Assembly (NCBI GenBank): GCA_040385825.1
Contig: JAZKGQ010000022.1
Location: 1-64,000, forward strand
DNA: 64,000 nucleotides
Direction: 5' to 3'
Source: JANNNF01 sp040385825
GTDB lineage: Bacteria; Pseudomonadota; Alphaproteobacteria; Rhodobacterales; Rhodobacteraceae
How positions within the stretch are numbered: position 1 is the stretch's first letter; the number at the start of each line of letters is the position of its first letter. The position numbers and the translations under genes are program-made. The notes under the pieces are model-generated. The model searched no databases. It was not told the DNA's origin and saw only the letters and a program-made list of their open reading frames with translations. This document shows positions 9,305-18,595 of this stretch, piece after piece.

Positions 9305-9433
9305 GGGCAAGGCCCGACCGCCGGGTGGGCAGGCAACCGCAGTTCTACGCGCTTTATGGGTCAACTTCTCCCACCGACGTTCTGCTGGTGAGGTTGCAAA
9401 ATGCCCGCCCGAGGGGGCGGTCGGGCATTGCCC
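9305..9433 (-). repeat. 129-bp inverted-repeat element, copy 1 (minus orientation)
   Basis: One of three copies in the window. Ends are 18-bp inverted repeats; here the left one (9305-9322) has one mismatch to the consensus GGGCAATGCCCGACCGCC and the right one (9416-9433) is perfect. Homology continues about 35 bp beyond 9433 (AAGCGCGAAGCGCGC-type sequence). It sits alone between the ABC operon and the AEC gene. Short reading frames in it are judged non-coding. Confidence 0.8.
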
Positions 9434-9486
9434 GGCGCGCTTCGCGCTTTGTTCCGGGCAGAAGAAGAAGGTCGGTTGAAACCGCT

Positions 9487-10425
9487 TCAGGGAAGTATCT
9501 GCAACCACACCCAAATCGTGACAACCGACAGGGCGGTGGCGACCAGAACCGACGAGGCCGCCACCCGTTTGGCCACCCCGTACATGTTGGCAAACACATA
9601 GGCGTTGACGCCGGGGGCCATGGCGGCGGTCAAGACCGCCGACCGCAGCCCCGCATCGCCCAGACCAAAGGCATGGCGGGCCAGCAGATAGGTCAGCCCC
9701 GGATGCACGATCAGCGATATGGCTGACACCATGGCAATCGTCGCGCGGTCGCCTTCGGGGCGATAGCGCATCAGCACCCCGCCCAGGGCGAACAGCGCCG
9801 CAGGCAGGCCTGCGCGCGCCATCATGTCGACAGCACCGCGCACCACGGCGGGCATCGGCACGCCCGACAGGTTGACGGCAAACCCCGCCAAAATGCCGAT
9901 CACCAGCGGCTGGCTGAAAATCGCGCGCGCCACTTGCAGGCTCAACGTCTGCCACGCCAGCCCCTGACCCCGCGACCGGGCCAGTTCCATGAAGGTGATC
10001 CCGAAGGCATAGAACAGCGGCGCATGGATGGAAATGATGGCAAAGTTGCCGGCCAGCGCATCGGCCCCATAGGCGCGTTCGGTGATGGGCACGCCCAACA
10101 GCAGCGAGTTTGAAAACAGGCAGCAAAACCCGATGGCGACAGAATCGGTCACAGGCCGCCCAAAGATCAGCCGCGCGCCAAAGTATCCGGCGGCAAAGCC
10201 GGTAAAGGCCCCGATGTAGAAGCTGAGCATCAGCCCCGGATCATAGGCCAGCGTCAGATCAAGGCTGGCGACCGACTGAAACAGCAGCACCGGCAGCGCG
10301 AAGGTCTGGGCAAAGCGCATGACCCCATCAACCGCGCTTTCCGAAAACCACCCGGCACGGGCGGCGACATAGCCAAAGCCGATCACCAGAAATACCGGCA
10401 GGATAACGTCGATCAGCGCGTTCAT
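9487..10425 (-). CDS. AEC-family (auxin efflux carrier-like) transporter
   Basis: 312-residue membrane protein with about ten hydrophobic segments in the two five-helix halves typical of the AEC/BART group. It starts MNALIDVILPVFLVIGFGYVAARAG, with LLLGVPITERAYG near the middle. Bacterial members export or import organic acids such as malate; the substrate is unknown here. It overlaps the upstream hydrolase gene by 4 bp and is the last gene of the minus-strand run starting at 16030. Confidence 0.85.
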   Translation of the reverse strand: MNALIDVILPVFLVIGFGYVAARAGWFSESAVDGVMRFAQTFALPVLLFQSVASLDLTLAYDPGLMLSFYIGAFTGFAAGYFGARLIFGRPVTDSVAIGFCCLFSNSLLLGVPITERAYGADALAGNFAIISIHAPLFYAFGITFMELARSRGQGLAWQTLSLQVARAIFSQPLVIGILAGFAVNLSGVPMPAVVRGAVDMMARAGLPAALFALGGVLMRYRPEGDRATIAMVSAISLIVHPGLTYLLARHAFGLGDAGLRSAVLTAAMAPGVNAYVFANMYGVAKRVAASSVLVATALSVVTIWVWLQILP

Positions 10426-11225
10426 GGCTGGTTGTCGTAGGCAATGGTCATACCGTCATGCGCAGGCCGGATATGGGCCGGCAATTCGGCGATCAACGTC
10501 GCGTGGTCCAGATCATTGTGCATGTTGGTCAGCACGGCGCGGGCCGGGTTGGCGCGGGCGATCCAGTCCAGCGTCAGCGCCAGATGCGCATGGGTCGGAT
10601 GCGGCTTGCGGCGCAGGGCATCGACGATCCAGCAGTCCAGACCCTGCAACACCGCCCAGCTTTCGGGCGGAATGGCCACCGCATCGGGCAGATAGGCCAG
10701 CGGGCCGATGCGAAAGCCCAAAGCCTCCATCGAGCCGTGATCGACAGCAAAGGGAATCAGCGTGACCGGGCCGCCGTCGCCCGTCACCGTGACCGGGCCG
10801 TCCAGATCATGCAGGTCCAGAATGGGCGGGTAGGGCGAGGCCTCGGGCTGCTGGAAGGCATAGCCGAAACGGTCCATCAGCGCGGCTTGCGTGGGCGCAT
10901 CGGCCCAGACGGCCAAGCGGCGGCGGATGTTGAACACGATCTGGCGCAGATCGTCGATGCCATGGGTGTGGTCGGCGTGGGAATGGGTGTAGATCACCCC
11001 GTCCAACGTGCCGACGCCCGCATCCAGCAACTGTTCGCGCATGTCGGGCGAGGTGTCGATCAGGACGCGGGTGGTGCCGTCGCCGGTGATGCGCTCCACC
11101 AGCAGGGAACAACGGCGGCGGCGGTTCTTCGGATTGGCGGGGTCGCAGTCGCCCCAGTCGCCGCCCAGACGCGGCACGCCCCCCGACGACCCGCAGCCAA
11201 GGATGGTGAAGCGCAAGGAGGCCAT
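10422..11225 (-). CDS. MBL-fold hydrolase, PhnP-like phosphodiesterase
   Basis: 267-residue metallo-beta-lactamase-fold enzyme. The metal-binding signature THSHADHTHG lies near residue 80-90, with further His/Asp residues downstream (AVDHGS; LTNMHNDLDH). The opening FTILGCGSSGGVPRLGGDWG and the cysteine-containing segment before the motif resemble PhnP-type cyclic phosphodiesterases rather than beta-lactamases. It overlaps tatD by a single base at its start and the AEC gene by 4 bp, so it is translationally coupled on both sides. The physiological substrate is not known. Confidence 0.85.
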   Translation of the reverse strand: MASLRFTILGCGSSGGVPRLGGDWGDCDPANPKNRRRRCSLLVERITGDGTTRVLIDTSPDMREQLLDAGVGTLDGVIYTHSHADHTHGIDDLRQIVFNIRRRLAVWADAPTQAALMDRFGYAFQQPEASPYPPILDLHDLDGPVTVTGDGGPVTLIPFAVDHGSMEALGFRIGPLAYLPDAVAIPPESWAVLQGLDCWIVDALRRKPHPTHAHLALTLDWIARANPARAVLTNMHNDLDHATLIAELPAHIRPAHDGMTIAYDNQP

Positions 11226-12052
11226 CAGGCGGCTGCCTCAGTTTTGGGGGGCACGGTTTTGGGGAGCACGGCTTTGGGGAACAGGCGGTTGAAGTTGGCG
11301 GTGGTGGCGGCGGCGAACTCGGTTTCCGTCAGGCCGAACACCGCAGCCCCGGCGCGGGCGGTAAAGGCGGTATAGGCCGGTTCATTGCGCCGGCCCCGGT
11401 AGGGCGGGGGGGCAAGGTAGGGGCTGTCGGTTTCCAGCAGGATGCGGTCAATCGGGGCGGCGGCAAATATATCGCGCAAGGCGCCGCTTTTGGGAAAGGC
11501 CGCGATGCCCGACATCGACAGGTAAAAGCCAAGGTCCAATGCCGCCTGCGCCAGTTCCGGGCTGGAGGAAAAACAGTGCATGACGCAGGTGTAGGGCCTG
11601 GCGCGGAAGCCTTCGGTCAGGATGCGGGCCATGTCGTCATCGGCGTCGCGGGCGTGGATGATCAGCGGCAGCCCGGTTTCCTGTGCGGCCTGAATGTGAA
11701 TGCGCAAGGAGGTTTGCTGAACATCCCTGCTGTCGGCGGTGTAGTGATAATCAAGGCCCGTCTCGCCAATGCCGACCATCTTGGGGTGGCGGGTCAGGGC
11801 GATCAACTGGTCCAGCGTGATCAGCGGTTCTTCGGCCACCCGCATGGGGTGGATGCCTGCTGCATAGAACACCGACGGGTTGGCTTCCGCAATCGCGCGC
11901 ACCGCGGGTTCGGTGTCCAGCCTTGTGCAGATCGTCACCATCCGCGTCACGCCTGCGGCATGGGCGCGGGCCAGAATTTCGGGCAATTCGCCGTTGAAAT
12001 CGGGGAAATCAAGGTGGCAGTGGCTGTCGACAATCTCGGGCGGCGGGGTCAT
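11225..12052 (-). CDS. tatD: TatD-family metal-dependent DNase
   Basis: 275-residue TIM-barrel hydrolase. The metal ligands begin with DSHCHLDF; GIHPM, GETGLDYHY, the His in IIHARDAD, CVMHCFSSS and LLETDSPYL follow in the family order. TatD proteins are 3'-5' exonucleases or DNA-repair nucleases. I place the start at ATG 12052, 4 bp after holB and preceded by AAAGGTGA; the next in-frame ATG at 12091 lies inside holB and adds 13 non-conserved residues. The holB-tatD pairing is common in alphaproteobacteria. Confidence 0.9.
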   Translation of the reverse strand: MTPPPEIVDSHCHLDFPDFNGELPEILARAHAAGVTRMVTICTRLDTEPAVRAIAEANPSVFYAAGIHPMRVAEEPLITLDQLIALTRHPKMVGIGETGLDYHYTADSRDVQQTSLRIHIQAAQETGLPLIIHARDADDDMARILTEGFRARPYTCVMHCFSSSPELAQAALDLGFYLSMSGIAAFPKSGALRDIFAAAPIDRILLETDSPYLAPPPYRGRRNEPAYTAFTARAGAAVFGLTETEFAAATTANFNRLFPKAVLPKTVPPKTEAAA

Positions 12053-12056
12053 GTGA

Positions 12057-13193
12057 TCACCTTTGGGCGAGGGTGCCCGCCGTCTCGTCAATTTTCAAAA
12101 ACATATCCATCAGAAGGGCGGCAGGGTCAAGGTTCACCGCCTTGCCCCGGCGCGCGCGGATCGACAGGGTTTGCGCCAGATCGGCCCAGCCCCGCGCGGC
12201 ATGGGGCGTGGGGGCAAGCCGGGCGAACAGATCGGCCTCGCCCGCTGCGGCCTGCGGTGCGGCCTGGTTCAGGCTGCCTGCGCGTGCGAGGCGGGCCAGA
12301 AACAGGTCGATCAGCGTGACCATCAGGTCAAAGCGCCCCTCGGCCCCCCGCGCCGCGCCTTTTTCCACCAGAGCCAGCGCGCGGGGACGGTCCATCCGGG
12401 GCAGGGTGGCAAACAGCGCCACAAGGTCGGCATAGATCTTCAGCCCGTCCAGGTTGGTCAGGCGAAACGCCTCGCCCACCGACCCGCCCGCCAGTTCGGC
12501 AAGCGCAGTCTGATCGGCGGGCTGCACCTCGCCGCCCGCGGCCAGCAGGGCCTGCGCCAGATCGTCGGGTGACAAGGGCGACAGCCGCAACTGGCGACAG
12601 CGCGACCGGATGGTCGGCAGCAGCCGGTGCGGTTGATGCGCAATCAGGATGAAGGTGACGCCAGCGGGCGGTTCCTCCAGCAGTTTCAGCAGGGCGTTGG
12701 CGGCATTGGGGTTCAGATCATCGGCGCTGTCGATGATGGCGACGCGGCGATTGGCGTCCGTCATCTTGTGCTGGAAATAGTCCTTCATCTCGCGCACTTC
12801 GTTGACGCTTATCACCTGCGACACCGCCTTGTCCTGATTGGTCAGGCCGCGGCGCAACAAGAACAGGCCCGGTTCCGACAGCACAGCCAGACGGCGCGCG
12901 ACAGGGTGGTCATCGGGCACGGTCAGCGTGGTGGGGGGGGGGGCGTCGAACATGCCGCCATCGGGCACCGGGGTTGCCAGCAAGAACCGGGCCAGCCGCC
13001 AGGCAAGGGTGGCTTTGCCCACCCCCTGCTGCCCGCTGATCAGCCAGGCATGATGCAGCCGGCCGGACAAGTAGACTGACAGAAACTCGGCCTGTTCCGC
13101 GACATGCCCCAGCAGATGCCGGGTTTCGCGCGGATGCGGGGCGCCTGCAACGCGGTCGGGTTCGGGAAAATCTGCAAGATAGACCGACGGCAT
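12057..13193 (-). CDS. holB: DNA polymerase III subunit delta-prime
   Basis: 378-residue clamp-loader subunit. A P-loop-like GQQGVGKAT is near residue 54, and the delta-prime core ADDLNPNAANALLKLLEEPP is followed by the arginine-finger motif in TIRSRCRQL. It works with tau/gamma and delta to load the beta clamp. Its ATG overlaps the tmk stop in TGATG, a translational coupling seen in many bacteria with tmk-holB. Confidence 0.94.
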   Translation of the reverse strand: MPSVYLADFPEPDRVAGAPHPRETRHLLGHVAEQAEFLSVYLSGRLHHAWLISGQQGVGKATLAWRLARFLLATPVPDGGMFDAPPPTTLTVPDDHPVARRLAVLSEPGLFLLRRGLTNQDKAVSQVISVNEVREMKDYFQHKMTDANRRVAIIDSADDLNPNAANALLKLLEEPPAGVTFILIAHQPHRLLPTIRSRCRQLRLSPLSPDDLAQALLAAGGEVQPADQTALAELAGGSVGEAFRLTNLDGLKIYADLVALFATLPRMDRPRALALVEKGAARGAEGRFDLMVTLIDLFLARLARAGSLNQAAPQAAAGEADLFARLAPTPHAARGWADLAQTLSIRARRGKAVNLDPAALLMDMFLKIDETAGTLAQR

Positions 13194-13813
13194 CAGCGGG
13201 CCAGGTGGCGCAGGGCCACATCCAGAACGGCGGCGGCCACAGCGCCCTGCGCGCCCGCCCCGTCGATCACCGCAAAGCGCGGCTGGTCCTTGGCCAGCGC
13301 CAGAAACCCTGCGCGCATGGTCTGCTGAACGGCCAGGCCCATATCCTCGAACCGCTGTTCCGCACCTGCGCGGGCCACGGCGCGCGACAGGCCAAGGGCG
13401 GGGTCAATGTCGATCAAAAGGGTCAGGTCGGGTTCGACCCCGATCATCAGGTCATGCAGCCGGTCCACCAGCGCGCGCAGATCGCCCGAGCGCAGGCCCT
13501 GATACATGCGGGTGCTGTCGGCGAACCGGTCGGTGATCACCACCTCGCCCCGGTCAAGGGCGGGCTGGATGGTCTTTTCCAGATGGTCACGGCGCGCGGC
13601 GGTGAACAGCAAGGCTTCGGTCTGCGCCGACCAGCGGTCGGGGTCGCCCTCCAGCACCAGACGGCGGATCTGTTCGGCCCCGTCGCTGCCACCCGGTTCG
13701 CGGGTCAGGGTGACGACATGGCCCCGGTCACGCAGGGCCTGCGCCAGACGGCGGGCTTGCGTCGATTTGCCAGACCCGTCAATGCCTTCAAGGCTGAAAA
13801 ACCGCCCCGCCAT
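13193..13813 (-). CDS. tmk: Thymidylate kinase
   Basis: 206-residue kinase that phosphorylates dTMP to dTDP. P-loop GIDGSGKST is at 10-18, DR(F/Y)-type motif TDRFADST near 95, and a short LID region follows. The stop codon overlaps the holB start and the start abuts the carboxypeptidase stop, so dacC-like gene, tmk, holB, tatD form one tight unit joining DNA precursor supply to replication. Confidence 0.96.
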   Translation of the reverse strand: MAGRFFSLEGIDGSGKSTQARRLAQALRDRGHVVTLTREPGGSDGAEQIRRLVLEGDPDRWSAQTEALLFTAARRDHLEKTIQPALDRGEVVITDRFADSTRMYQGLRSGDLRALVDRLHDLMIGVEPDLTLLIDIDPALGLSRAVARAGAEQRFEDMGLAVQQTMRAGFLALAKDQPRFAVIDGAGAQGAVAAAVLDVALRHLAR

Positions 13814-14977
13814 TCAGCTCGCCGCAGGCTCGGCGCCCAGATAGCGGTCATAGAGCATCTCTGCGGCGGTGGTCAGGCGTTGCACAAAGCCGCCCTTGGC
13901 GACATCCGATTCTGTCACCAGACCGATGCGATGATCCGGCAGGCCGGGCACCTTGATCACCAGCTCGCCCACCGGGGTTCCGGCGGCAACCGGGGCGGCA
14001 AGCGGGCCCTTGTAGGTGACTTCCGCGCTGATGCTGCCCTGCACGAGGGCGGGCACCAGCAGCGACACATCGGCGGCGGGCACCAGCCCGACCGTGGTCG
14101 CAGCGCCCAGAAACACCTCGGCCTCGGCCACGCGGACGCCGGCCTTGGCCACGGTTTTCTGGGTGAACTGGCGGAAGGCCCAACTGGTGATCCGCTCGGC
14201 TTCCTCGGCGCGGTCCTTGTCCGAGGCCAGCCCCGTCATCGCAAAGATGATCCGGCGATCGCCCTGCTTGACGCTGCCGACAAGGCCGAACCCGGCCTCG
14301 ATCGTATGGCCGGTTTTCAGGCCATCCGCCCCGACGCCCAGTTTCAACAGCGGGTTGCGGTTGTTGGCATTGGCGGGGGCACGGCCTTTGTAATTGAACT
14401 CGGTTTCGGCAAACATCGGGTAATATTCGGGAAATTCCTCGATCAGCCGGGCCGACAGAATGCCCAGATCGCGCATCGACATGCGGTGGTTGGGGTCAGG
14501 CCAGCCCGAGGCATTGGTGAAGGTCGAGGCCTCCAGCCCGATCGCGCGGCCCCGTTCGGTCATCTGCGCGGCAAAGGCTTCTTCCGAGCCTGCCAACCCT
14601 TCCGCCACCACGATGCAGGCATCGTTGCCCGAATTCACGATGATGCCGCGGATCAGTTCGTCGACAGTGGGACGGTCGCTTTCCTGCAGATACATGGTGG
14701 ACCCGCCAAGCGCCGTCATCTCTCGCGCGCGCGATGATACGGCAAAGGTGGTGTCCATGTTCACCCGGCCATCGCGCAAGGCCTCGAACAGCATGTTGAT
14801 CGTCATGAGTTTGGACATCGATGCCGGCGGCAGGGGCGTGCTGGCGTTTTTGTCCATCAGCACGGTCCTGGTGGTCAGATCATAGACCCATGCGGCAGAG
14901 GCCAGGGTTTCAAAGGCGCGAGCAGGCAGGGCGGCTGTCAGCGCCAGCAGAACCAGTCCGAGGGTGCGAAGGAACAT
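13814..14977 (-). CDS. dacC: D-alanyl-D-alanine carboxypeptidase (PBP5/6 family)
   Basis: Periplasmic enzyme of 387 residues that trims the terminal D-Ala from peptidoglycan pentapeptides. A signal peptide (to about residue 21) is followed by the three penicillin-binding motifs at normal spacing: S53-M-S-K56, S116-G-N118 and K221-T-G223. The C-terminal PBP5_C-like beta domain follows, but a clear amphipathic anchor helix is not obvious. Length is normal. It lies 72 bp after the SPOR lipoprotein gene and directly before tmk. The symbol is by family only. Confidence 0.92.
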   Translation of the reverse strand: MFLRTLGLVLLALTAALPARAFETLASAAWVYDLTTRTVLMDKNASTPLPPASMSKLMTINMLFEALRDGRVNMDTTFAVSSRAREMTALGGSTMYLQESDRPTVDELIRGIIVNSGNDACIVVAEGLAGSEEAFAAQMTERGRAIGLEASTFTNASGWPDPNHRMSMRDLGILSARLIEEFPEYYPMFAETEFNYKGRAPANANNRNPLLKLGVGADGLKTGHTIEAGFGLVGSVKQGDRRIIFAMTGLASDKDRAEEAERITSWAFRQFTQKTVAKAGVRVAEAEVFLGAATTVGLVPAADVSLLVPALVQGSISAEVTYKGPLAAPVAAGTPVGELVIKVPGLPDHRIGLVTESDVAKGGFVQRLTTAAEMLYDRYLGAEPAAS

Positions 14978-15049
14978 GGCAAGTCTCCGTCATAAAGGCG
15001 CATGAGGCCTGCCCGTGACGCCTGCGCGGGATGCGGGCAGGCGACCGGG

Positions 15050-16030
15050 TCAGCGTTTCAGGGGGTAGGCGTCGGCAAAACCCGCCGCCTTGATCTTGGT
15101 CAGGCTGGCGGCATCGCCGCGGGCGGTCAGGCTCCAGAACGATTTGCCCTGTGCGGTTTCCTTGCGGATATCCGCGCCGATCCCGGCTTTGGTCAGGGTG
15201 TCTGCCGCCCGTTTGGCATTGGCCTCGACCGAGAAAATGCCAATCTGGATCAACCCGCCACCGGCCGCCGCCGGGGCAGGCTTTGCCGCAACCGGGGCCG
15301 CAACCGGGCCAGCAACCGGGCCAGCAACCGGGGCCGTGACCAGCGGAGCTTTCGGTGTGGCCGTGGGTCTGGCGTTTGCCGCCGCAGGTTTGCTGTCGAC
15401 CGCATCCAGCGCCGCGGTGGCAATCTCGGCGGCCCCCATCACCGGAGCGCCCGATCTTGCCGCCGTCCTGGCCGCGGCAGGTTTTGCCCCGGCATCCGCA
15501 AGGGCGGTGGTTTCAACGGATTCTGCCGCATCCAGAATGGGCCTGGTCGCATCGGGGGCCACGTCTTCCCCGGCCTCGTCGCGGCGCAGGGCGGTCACGC
15601 TGACCCGGCCCGGCTCGCCCGCGAGCAACCCAAGCGCCGCCGCCGCGTCGGACGAGATCTGCAGGGCCGGGCCGGGATTGTCGCGTTCGCGCCGGAACAG
15701 CGCGCCGATCACGAACTTGCCATTGCCGGGGTTGCGCATGATCACGCGTTCGGGGTCTTTGGCATCGGGCGAGGCCACCCAGACCCCGCCAAGCGAGGGG
15801 CGGCCATCCCACAGCGCCTGATCGGTGACCTGAAACACCTCGGGGGCCTCGACATCGCGGTCGACCAGCCGCACCGATGTTGCCGGTTTGGCATCAGCCG
15901 GGCTCGCCGTATCCGAACCGGCCTTTTTGGCAAACGGCCCCGCGCCCGGCTGACATGCCGCCAGCATCAGGACGGCAGCCATCGCTGTCGTTGTCGTCAG
16001 AGCCAGATGCCTGAACGCTGCTCCTGCCAT
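15050..16030 (-). CDS. SPOR-domain lipoprotein with a degenerate RlpA-like barrel
   Basis: 326-residue predicted lipoprotein with lipobox LMLAAC near residue 26. Residues about 75-175 resemble the double-psi beta barrel of RlpA (PERVIMRNPGNGKFVIG, then ALQISSDAAAALGL in place of the usual IDLSRAAAEALG), but the catalytic-type Asp in the DRGP motif is not apparent. An Ala/Pro-rich linker with repeated VAGPVAGPVA leads to a C-terminal SPOR domain (about 250-326) that binds denuded septal glycan. It stands immediately upstream of a D,D-carboxypeptidase, where rlpA sits in many proteobacteria, so a septal wall role is likely; lytic transglycosylase activity is doubtful. Confidence 0.75.
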   Translation of the reverse strand: MAGAAFRHLALTTTTAMAAVLMLAACQPGAGPFAKKAGSDTASPADAKPATSVRLVDRDVEAPEVFQVTDQALWDGRPSLGGVWVASPDAKDPERVIMRNPGNGKFVIGALFRRERDNPGPALQISSDAAAALGLLAGEPGRVSVTALRRDEAGEDVAPDATRPILDAAESVETTALADAGAKPAAARTAARSGAPVMGAAEIATAALDAVDSKPAAANARPTATPKAPLVTAPVAGPVAGPVAAPVAAKPAPAAAGGGLIQIGIFSVEANAKRAADTLTKAGIGADIRKETAQGKSFWSLTARGDAASLTKIKAAGFADAYPLKR

Positions 16031-16374
16031 GTTCCACCCTCATGTGCGCGGGTCTGTTGCCGCGCTTGTCGTTTCTGTGCCGCGCCTGCCGAAGCCTGCC
16101 CCGGACGCCTGCCTGTTGCCGCCGCTGCGCGACAGTGCCATGCCGGGGGGCGGCAAAACATCAGCCCCAGGGATCAGCCCCCGGAACAGCCCCTGGCGCG
16201 CGGATCATAGCCCGTGCCGGTGCGACTGGAAAGGGCAGGCAGCCCCGGCCCCCATCACGATGCGCGGATTTCACCGCAACCGTGCCCTTTCAGAATCACC
16301 GCCACCCCGCTAGAGCCATTCCGTCGGGCCAAAGCTGTGCGCGCCTTCACCGCAGTACAGCCCTGGCCGACCGT
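16031..16374. other. Gene-free interval upstream of the SPOR gene and tRNA-Ser
   Basis: 344 bp between the SPOR lipoprotein start (minus) and tRNA-Ser (plus). It must hold promoters for both directions, but I see no clear hexamers, repeats or coding signal. Confidence 0.4.
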
Positions 16375-16462
16375 GGAAGGGTGGCAGAGTGGTCGATTGC
16401 TCCGGTCTTGAAAACCGGCGATGCGCAAGCATCCGTGGGTTCGAATCCCACCCCTTCCGCCA
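16375..16462 (+). tRNA. tRNA-Ser (UGA)
   Basis: 88-nt type II tRNA with acceptor GGAAGGG/CCCTTCC, discriminator G and an encoded CCA. The anticodon stem CCGGT encloses CTTGAAA, giving UGA, with a long variable arm (GATGCGCAAGCATC). Confidence 0.95.
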
Positions 16463-16737
16463 CAATGCCTGACACCCGGTCCCTTTGAACGCATGACAGG
16501 GAACGCGTGACCGGGACATATGACAAACCGGGATGTTGCCGCGCCCCCGATTTCTGATCGGCCAGCCTCCTGCCTGTCTGAAAATGACACCCATGCCCGC
16601 TATTTCTGATGTTGCGGTCTGTCGCGGCCGATTCCCTCGGGAATTGAGTGACGCAGGTATTGGAGTAGGTGGAGGGACCACGGCAGACCGCACCCTTGCC
16701 CCGACCTAAGGGCACCTCTGACGCGGCTGGTCTGGAA

Positions 16738-16813
16738 TGGTAGGCCCGGAGGGACTCGAACCCCCAACCAAGGCGTTATGAGCGCCCTGCTCTAACCGTT
16801 GAGCTACAGGCCC
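16738..16813 (-). tRNA. tRNA with CAU anticodon, probably tRNA-Ile2
   Basis: 76-nt tRNA with an encoded CCA. The anticodon loop is CTCATAA, reading CAU. The arm following the anticodon stem (CGCCTTGGTTG) and the GGTTAGAGCAGG D-arm are closer to bacterial tRNA-Ile2, whose C34 is modified to lysidine by TilS, than to elongator tRNA-Met. Elongator Met cannot be excluded without a covariance-model scan. Confidence 0.85.
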
Positions 16814-16863
16814 AGCTTTGCCTGCCTAGCAGAAGCAGGCCGGGGGTCAAGACGGGCGGAGGG

Positions 16864-17688
16864 TCAGGACCGGTTTTCGGGCGGATGGGACCAGGATTGC
16901 CAGCCTTGGTCCTGCTGATGAAAGCTGGCACCGGGGGCGGGGTGAAAGACGGGCAGGGCATCGGTCGCCACATACCGGGTCACGGTCACGCGGCCCTGAT
17001 CATGGTCGATCACGTTCACATCGTTTTCCTGTCCGCGCAGCCGGGTGGACAGGGTGGTGCCGGCCTGCACGCACAGCATCAGCCGCCCCCCTTTGCGCAG
17101 CGCGAACGGGTCTGCCGCCCATTGGTGCAGATGGCCCGACAGCACGACATCCGCCCCGGCTTCGGCCAAGGCCTCGGCAGCGGCGGCGGCGCCTTTCATC
17201 GGGGTCTTGCCAAGCGCTGCAGGCTGGGTCAGCGGGTGGTGCAGCACCACGACGCGCAACTGCCCCGACGCGCAGGCCCGCAGGCGGGTGCAGGCGCGGG
17301 CCAGGGTTTCATCCGCGATCAGCCCGCGTTGCCAGACCCTGGGGTCGGTGGTATTGACGCCGATCACCGCCAGATCGGGGCTGTGAAACACCGGTTCCAG
17401 ATTGTTGGAAATTGCCGTGCGATAGGCGCGGAACGGCCAGAACAGCCGCGCCAGCGGGTTGTAGAGCGGCACATCGTGATTGCCCGGCACGCAAAGCACC
17501 GGGGCGGCCATGCGGCGGATCAGGGCCGCGCAATCGGCAAACTGGGTCTTCAGCGCCCGCTGCGTCAGATCGCCCGAGATGATGATGACATCGGGCTTCA
17601 GTTGCGCCGCAAGATCCACCAGAGGTTGGCGCAATTCCGGGCGGTCGGTGCCGAAATGCAGATCGGACAGATGCAGGATGCGCCCCAT
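16864..17688 (-). CDS. Metallophosphoesterase (CpdA-like)
   Basis: 274-residue calcineurin-like phosphoesterase with all metal motifs in order: LSDLHFG (7-13), SGDLTQR (about 38-44), PGNHD (about 69-73), VVLHHP and SGHLHQW (about 175-181). Domain order and size match the CpdA group of 3',5'-cyclic-AMP phosphodiesterases, but many homologues act on other phosphodiesters. It begins 4 bp after the lipid-kinase stop, so the two are co-translated and may act on related phospholipid or phosphodiester substrates; that link is inference. Confidence 0.82.
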   Translation of the reverse strand: MGRILHLSDLHFGTDRPELRQPLVDLAAQLKPDVIIISGDLTQRALKTQFADCAALIRRMAAPVLCVPGNHDVPLYNPLARLFWPFRAYRTAISNNLEPVFHSPDLAVIGVNTTDPRVWQRGLIADETLARACTRLRACASGQLRVVVLHHPLTQPAALGKTPMKGAAAAAEALAEAGADVVLSGHLHQWAADPFALRKGGRLMLCVQAGTTLSTRLRGQENDVNVIDHDQGRVTVTRYVATDALPVFHPAPGASFHQQDQGWQSWSHPPENRS

Positions 17689-17692
17689 GCCG

Positions 17693-18595
17693 TCACACGG
17701 GGGCGGCGGTCGGGACCAGCACTGTCAGCGCCGCCGGCAAGACCCGGAACCGGAAGGGGGCGACCATCTTTTCCCGCTCGCCGTCGCGGGCGATGGTGCG
17801 GCGGGATTTGCGGGTTTCGATGGTGATTTCGGTCCCGGCCTCCAGCGTGAAATCGCGGTAGGGCCGGGCGCTGCGCAGCGCCACGCGCAGCGCGAACCCC
17901 AGCAACTGCCAGCGCCGCAGTTCAGGCGCGATATAGACGGCGAATTTGCCGTCGCGGACAAGATCGGCGCCTTCCATTCCGTACTGGTCCAGTTGATAGG
18001 CCGATTGCGCGACAAAGATCATCGGGCTGCGCAGATGCTCGGTCCGCCCGTCAATGGTTATGCGCATCCGGCTGGGCCGGTCATAGGTGACAAGCGTCCG
18101 CAACCCCGACCAATAGGCCGCAAGCCGTGAGCGGCCAAAGCGGGCATAGGCGGCCTCGCGCCGTTCCAGCAGGGCGGGGTACAGGCCAAGGCTTGCGTTG
18201 TTCAGGAACAGCTTGCCGTTCACCTCGCCGACATTCACTTGTTGCGGTTCGGCGGTGATCAGCGCGGCAATGGCCCCCGCCGGATCGTTGGGCAGGCCAA
18301 GGCTGCGGGCAAAGAAGTTGAACGTGCCCATCGGCACGATGCCCATGGCAATGCCAGTGCCCGCAAGTTCGCCCGCCACGGCGCAGATGGTGCCATCCCC
18401 CCCCGCCGCAATGATGCTGGCAAAGCCGCCGTCGCGGGCGCGTCGGGCCTCGGCCACGATATCCTTGCCCTTGTGGATCAGGCGCAACTCGGGCGACAGG
18501 CCTGCGTCGTGCAGGGGTTGCAGCAGATCGGTCAGTTGCTTGGCGGCCTTCTTGCCCGAACCGGCGTTTGCCAGAATACAGACCGGTCCCTTCAT
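17693..18595 (-). CDS. Diacylglycerol/lipid kinase family protein
   Basis: 300-residue DAGK-catalytic-domain protein. NAGSGKKAA at the N-terminus and AAGGDGTICAVAGEL (about 65-80) are the nucleotide and catalytic motifs; MGIVPMGTFNFFAR follows as in YegS/BmrU-type lipid kinases. It should phosphorylate a membrane lipid at the cytoplasmic face. Start chosen at ATG 18595 because the 67 residues an upstream ATG (18796) would add show no similarity and would overlap the purM leader. Divergent from purM. Confidence 0.82.
   Translation of the reverse strand: MKGPVCILANAGSGKKAAKQLTDLLQPLHDAGLSPELRLIHKGKDIVAEARRARDGGFASIIAAGGDGTICAVAGELAGTGIAMGIVPMGTFNFFARSLGLPNDPAGAIAALITAEPQQVNVGEVNGKLFLNNASLGLYPALLERREAAYARFGRSRLAAYWSGLRTLVTYDRPSRMRITIDGRTEHLRSPMIFVAQSAYQLDQYGMEGADLVRDGKFAVYIAPELRRWQLLGFALRVALRSARPYRDFTLEAGTEITIETRKSRRTIARDGEREKMVAPFRFRVLPAALTVLVPTAAPV

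Noticed and set aside
16375..16813. Integrated element between tRNA-Ser and the CAU tRNA
   Set aside because: No integrase, no repeat of a tRNA 3' end and only 275 bp between the tRNAs.
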